A stretch of 64,000 nt of DNA, from NCBI GenBank assembly GCA_949289305.1, contig CASENB010000023.1, positions 124,001-188,000 on the forward strand, read 5' to 3'. The stretch's first letter is position 1. Each line of letters opens with the position of its first letter. Positions 61,227 through 64,000 of this stretch are shown here, piece after piece. The notes under the pieces were generated by a model that saw only the letters and a program-made list of their open reading frames with translations, did not search any database and was not told where the DNA came from. A program made the translations under genes and the position numbers. The DNA is from an uncultured Spirochaetales bacterium. GTDB lineage: Bacteria > Spirochaetota > Spirochaetia > Sphaerochaetales > Sphaerochaetaceae.

Positions 61227-61954
61227 TTAGGATTTTTCCGACTTGACAATAAGCATCATAGGTCGTCTGTACTCTTCTTTCATCTCATCAAGATGCCTTA
61301 AATAGCTTGCGACTTCAGGTTCCATAATCGCTTTAAGTGAAAAGCCTGTTTCAAGTAGTGTTGAGATATATGTAGTAAGCGTTCTGTGGTATTTAGGTAC
61401 TTTAGAGCCTAAGAAATTAGTATCTCTTTCACCTTCTAGAAAATAGTTGTTAAGAGGAAAACATATGATATTCCCTTTCTCGTCATATAAAAAGTCTTCG
61501 CTGCCCTCTGCTGTAAATGCGGATGCTCTACTGAAAAGAGAAAGATGCCTCCTTTTTTTAGTCCCTTATATACTTTGCTTACAAGCGCTTTATAGCCTTT
61601 TATGTAATGAAGAACAAGAGATGAGAAGATGAGATCATATTTGTTCTCTGCTATTTCGTACTCTTCAATATCAGATATTATGTAGTTTATCTTCTCGGAA
61701 AAGTTTATCTCTTTTGCCCTTTCCTGCATATTGATGCTGCTATCTACTGCATCGACGCTATTTGCGCCATGATTAATAAAATATTTGGCATGCCAGGCAA
61801 GGCCTGAACCAAGATCGAGTATATTAAAACCGCTTACATCTGGCATCTGTTTTTCAAGGCTTTCCCATTCGCCAGATCCTAATAGACCATTTTTAGATCT
61901 TCCCATATTCAGATATTTATTAAAAAACTCATTTTCATCGTATATGTTTTTCAT
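61227..61954 (-). pseudogene. SAM-dependent methyltransferase, frameshifted
   Basis: A class I methyltransferase of about 240 residues split by a one-base deletion. The N-terminal part has the SAM motif NILDLGSGLAWHAKYF and VLHYIKGYKALVSKVYKGLKKGGIFLFSVEHP. After EHP the frame shifts (about 61519-61522, CCGCA where CCGGCA is expected) and the original product ends 27 codons later at 61436. The correct continuation, AFTAEGSEDFLYDEKGN through RRPMMLIVKSEKS, is fully preserved in the next frame to a TAA at 61227-61229. The lesion is therefore recent or a sequence error. It overlaps the upstream membrane-protein gene by 4 bp. Confidence 0.85.
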
Positions 61955-62610
61955 TTCTCATCCTTCCTTAATTCTTTAAATCTTACAAAAGTCCATCCTG
62001 ATGAGTCCATTATCTCTCCGATAGAGGATGCCGCCTTTCCAAGTGTGAAAGCCATAACGGCAGTGCCTATTCCAATGCCTTGAATGCGGGATGTGAATGC
62101 ATACGTTATTACGCATGTAAGGATTAGGCATATTACATCGAAGCTGATTTTGACTTTTGAAAAAGATATGCGCTTTATTTCCGAAAGGTCTCTTGAAAAG
62201 AGATCTGTTGCCATTATAGTGAGTCCAGATCTGTTTTCCATTGCAATTCCGGCAGCGACTAAAAGATAGCCTATTGCAAAATATATCACAGATAGCGCCG
62301 TATTCAGAGGAAGGCGCGTCACCCAAAGCTCATGAAGATCCATGAATATCCCAAAGAAGAATGCGATTATAAAGGAAACAAAATAGGATGGTACGAACTT
62401 TTTTCTTAATACCATTAAGATAATTACGAGAAGAAGCTGGAAAGAGTAGTTGAATGTTCCAATCGTTATGTTTTCAAACACGAGATTAAAGGCGTAGGGC
62501 ACTGCGGAAAACGGGGAAATGCCAAGTCCTGATTTTATCGTAAGCGTAACGCCGAGGCTGTTAAAAAGCACTACATATACGTTTGCTAGCTCAGATGGAA
62601 TCTTTTTCAT
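61951..62610 (-). CDS. YczE/YitT-like integral membrane protein
   Basis: A 219-residue membrane protein with five to six predicted helices. The first helix region, NVYVVLFNSLGVTLTIKSGLGISPFSAVPYA, and NRSGLTIMATDLFSRDL fit the YczE/YyaS family. The biochemical role of the family is not known. It precedes the methyltransferase pseudogene with a 4-bp ATGA overlap, so both were co-transcribed. Confidence 0.8.
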   Translation of the reverse strand: MKKIPSELANVYVVLFNSLGVTLTIKSGLGISPFSAVPYAFNLVFENITIGTFNYSFQLLLVIILMVLRKKFVPSYFVSFIIAFFFGIFMDLHELWVTRLPLNTALSVIYFAIGYLLVAAGIAMENRSGLTIMATDLFSRDLSEIKRISFSKVKISFDVICLILTCVITYAFTSRIQGIGIGTAVMAFTLGKAASSIGEIMDSSGWTFVRFKELRKDEK

Positions 62611-62688
62611 AAAATGTAGTTTAACTCATGAGTAATTTTAGCGCTATAAGATCTAGAAATTTTAAACTGTAAAGACTAATGTTTTCTT

Positions 62689-63186
62689 ATGGTCGCTTCA
62701 AAAGATATTTTTGCCCTTCTTGATGAAATGAAAATAGAATACAGTTTCGTATCTCATGAAAGAGTCTACTCGATAGGGGAGATGGAACTTATCGACATTG
62801 GAAACAAAGAGTGCATTGCTAAAAACATCGCGCTTACAGATGATAAGAAGTCTTCGTTCTTCCTTTTGTCCGTCAGAAATGACAAGAGGGTTGATTTAAA
62901 AGATTTAAGACGTCAGCTATCATCTCGCGCTTTAAGCTTTCTTCCGCCTGATAAGCTTGAAGAAATGCTTTGCCTAAAGAAAGGTGAGGTGACTCCCTTT
63001 GCACTTTTAAATGACAAAGAGAGAAAGTTCACATATGTCCTTGACGACTATTTTTCATCATCTTTGATCGGCATACATCCAAACGACAACAGTCTTACTG
63101 TTTTTCTTAACAGCAATGATCTTTTAAATATTTTTAAAGAGAAGGGCATTAGCTGCCAAGTGTTGCCGGTAAAAGAGATAATGTAG
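62689..63186 (+). CDS. Prolyl-tRNA deacylase, YbaK/ProX type
   Basis: A 165-residue editing enzyme that hydrolyses mischarged aminoacyl-tRNA such as Ala-tRNAPro. Landmarks of the PrdX/ProXp-ala group are KNIALTDDKKSSFFLLSV with the key Lys, RQLSSRALSFLPPDKLEEML, KKGEVTPFALLND and the terminal IGIHPNDNSLTVFL. No clear Shine-Dalgarno sequence. It is a single gene between two minus-strand units. Confidence 0.9.
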   Translation: MVASKDIFALLDEMKIEYSFVSHERVYSIGEMELIDIGNKECIAKNIALTDDKKSSFFLLSVRNDKRVDLKDLRRQLSSRALSFLPPDKLEEMLCLKKGEVTPFALLNDKERKFTYVLDDYFSSSLIGIHPNDNSLTVFLNSNDLLNIFKEKGISCQVLPVKEIM

Positions 63187-63188
63187 GC

Positions 63189-63806
63189 TTATTGTTCTAA
63201 CAGCCATGCAATCCCTTTAGCAATACGCATGTTTACTGCTTTGTAGTGGTTTCCTTTATTAAGTTCAAATTTGGTTTTAATTCCATTTTCTCTGAATATT
63301 AGTTCTGCTTCTTTTGTTTTATCTTCTACTTTTGAAAGCAGGGTGTTTGTTGTGTGTTTTTCCTTGTCTCCAAGAGAAAAATATGCATATTCAAGACTTT
63401 TTGAGATCGTGTGGTTTTTTAAGTAATCAATAAAATCAGGATACCATAATGATGCTGATTGTGATGCTATGCATTTAAAAGCATCAGAGTGAAGAACTGC
63501 ATAAATTGAAAAGAGCGCAGAGAGGGAATAGCCTGAAAGTATTCTAAATTGAATATCAATTCCTTTTTCAATTTCTGGAATCCGATCTAATAAGTTTTTT
63601 AGAAATATATTTGCGCCGCCACTAAACTCTGCATAAGGGTAGGGGGAAAAGTCTTCGTTCCAGTTAACACTGTTTATAAAGACAAGTGAAAAAGCTTTAT
63701 CCGTTCTTGATTTTATTTCCCCTATGATTTCGTTCTTATTATCCATAGGGGAGAGTAGATATATGATTGGAGATCTCTCTTTTGCTTTATAAACATCAAA
63801 AGTCAT
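63189..63806 (-). CDS. Alpha/beta-hydrolase, esterase-type
   Basis: A 205-residue esterase fold resembling the IroE/YbbA (esterase D) group. The nucleophile elbow is SGYSLSALFS (Ser at about 97) and the catalytic His lies in LNKGNHYKAV near the end; the acid is less certain (Asp in FSLGDKEKH). The protein is shorter than most members because of a shortened N-terminal region. The start has no strong ribosome-binding site. It ends 3 bp from the tRNA deacylase gene on the other strand. Substrate unknown. Confidence 0.75.
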   Translation of the reverse strand: MTFDVYKAKERSPIIYLLSPMDNKNEIIGEIKSRTDKAFSLVFINSVNWNEDFSPYPYAEFSGGANIFLKNLLDRIPEIEKGIDIQFRILSGYSLSALFSIYAVLHSDAFKCIASQSASLWYPDFIDYLKNHTISKSLEYAYFSLGDKEKHTTNTLLSKVEDKTKEAELIFRENGIKTKFELNKGNHYKAVNMRIAKGIAWLLEQ

Positions 63807-63820
63807 AGTTCCATTATAGC

Positions 63821-64000
63821 TTAAGGCTTAAAGCGGTATCCAGCGCCCCAGACGGTTTCTATTCTCTCTGGATTTGACGGATCTCTTTCGATCTTCTCCC
63901 TTAAGCGATTAATATGCACTACGACCGTCGTATTGTCTCCAGCCTTATCCATTCCCCATATGTTTTCATAGAGCTCTTCTCGGCTGAATACGTGATCAAG
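63821..64000 (-). CDS. OmpR/PhoB family response regulator, C-terminal part
   Basis: The minus-strand frame enters at the window edge and encodes the last 59 residues of a winged-helix effector domain: FSREELYENIWGMDKAG, VVVHINRLREKIERDPSNPE and IETVWGAGYRFKP. This is the recognition helix and wing of OmpR-type regulators. The receiver domain lies outside the window. Confidence 0.93.
   Translation of the reverse strand, partial: LDHVFSREELYENIWGMDKAGDNTTVVVHINRLREKIERDPSNPERIETVWGAGYRFKP

Overview
The window looks like a chromosomal segment of a fermentative gut-type spirochaete (Spirochaetota, probably Sphaerochaetaceae or a Treponema relative). This is inferred from style, not from a marker gene. 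Both sugar-binding proteins carry the Cys-less FAGGSxES signal-peptide end common in those genera. Fatty-acid synthesis uses FabK and a one-strand acc/fab cluster, coding density is high at moderate-low G+C, and several ABC sugar importers lack their own ATPase. No complete tRNA, rRNA, CRISPR array or transposase was seen.

Layout. 1-10.4 kb is an accessory stretch: a gene tail at the edge, a tyrosine recombinase, two small membrane-anchored proteins, a protein with two XRE-like domains, a sugar 2-epimerase, a GNAT acetyltransferase, a Fic pseudogene with three lesions, a purine permease, and an AT-rich island with a DUF4143 ATPase preceded by three repeats at exact 33-bp spacing. 10.4-24.7 kb is housekeeping: uracil-DNA glycosylase, then an eleven-gene fatty-acid operon on the minus strand (acpP, fabK, fabD, fabG, fabF, accB, fabZ, accC, accD, accA, acyl-CoA synthetase), a Lon-type protease without the usual N-terminal domain, and an SF1 helicase. 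24.7-35.7 kb holds a ROK regulator and a nitrogen-assimilation block: a glutamate synthase split into three genes, a type I glutamine synthetase, an ANTAR regulator and a type III glutamine synthetase. An Rrf2 regulator with three matching operator-like sites, a SnoaL-like lipoprotein and a flavin/ferredoxin protein sit inside this block.

35.9-38.6 kb has a MATE exporter, a DUF362 protein and a 53-residue coiled-coil protein. 38.9-49.8 kb is a pectin/rhamnogalacturonan locus: LplABC-type importer without ATPase, GH105 unsaturated uronyl hydrolase, TIM-barrel isomerase/epimerase, GH28 polygalacturonase, SGNH acetylesterase, and a 1065-residue regulator joining a LacI-type sensor, GAF-like region, degenerate histidine-kinase core, receiver-like region and AraC DNA-binding domain. 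49.9-55.6 kb has an rRNA methyltransferase, a 950-bp A-rich gap containing a 15-nt match to the 16S rRNA 3' end, an orphan protein with a strong promoter, a GntR/FCD regulator, a possible structured RNA before a CDF transporter, a DUF4186 protein and a stand-alone riboflavin-kinase domain. 55.5-61.2 kb is a maltodextrin operon (binding protein, two permeases, LacI regulator, MalQ) with two AACCGGTT operators and a terminator between the binding-protein and permease genes. The end has a frameshifted methyltransferase, a YczE-like membrane protein, a YbaK-type tRNA deacylase, an esterase and the start-truncated end of an OmpR-type regulator.

The main themes are import and breakdown of plant polysaccharide and starch, paired with ammonia assimilation through two glutamine synthetases and a ferredoxin-style glutamate synthase. 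Both nitrogen transcription units start with a short leader carrying a terminator-like hairpin next to the ribosome-binding site, and an ANTAR-family RNA-binding regulator is encoded between the synthetases. This suggests control by antitermination.
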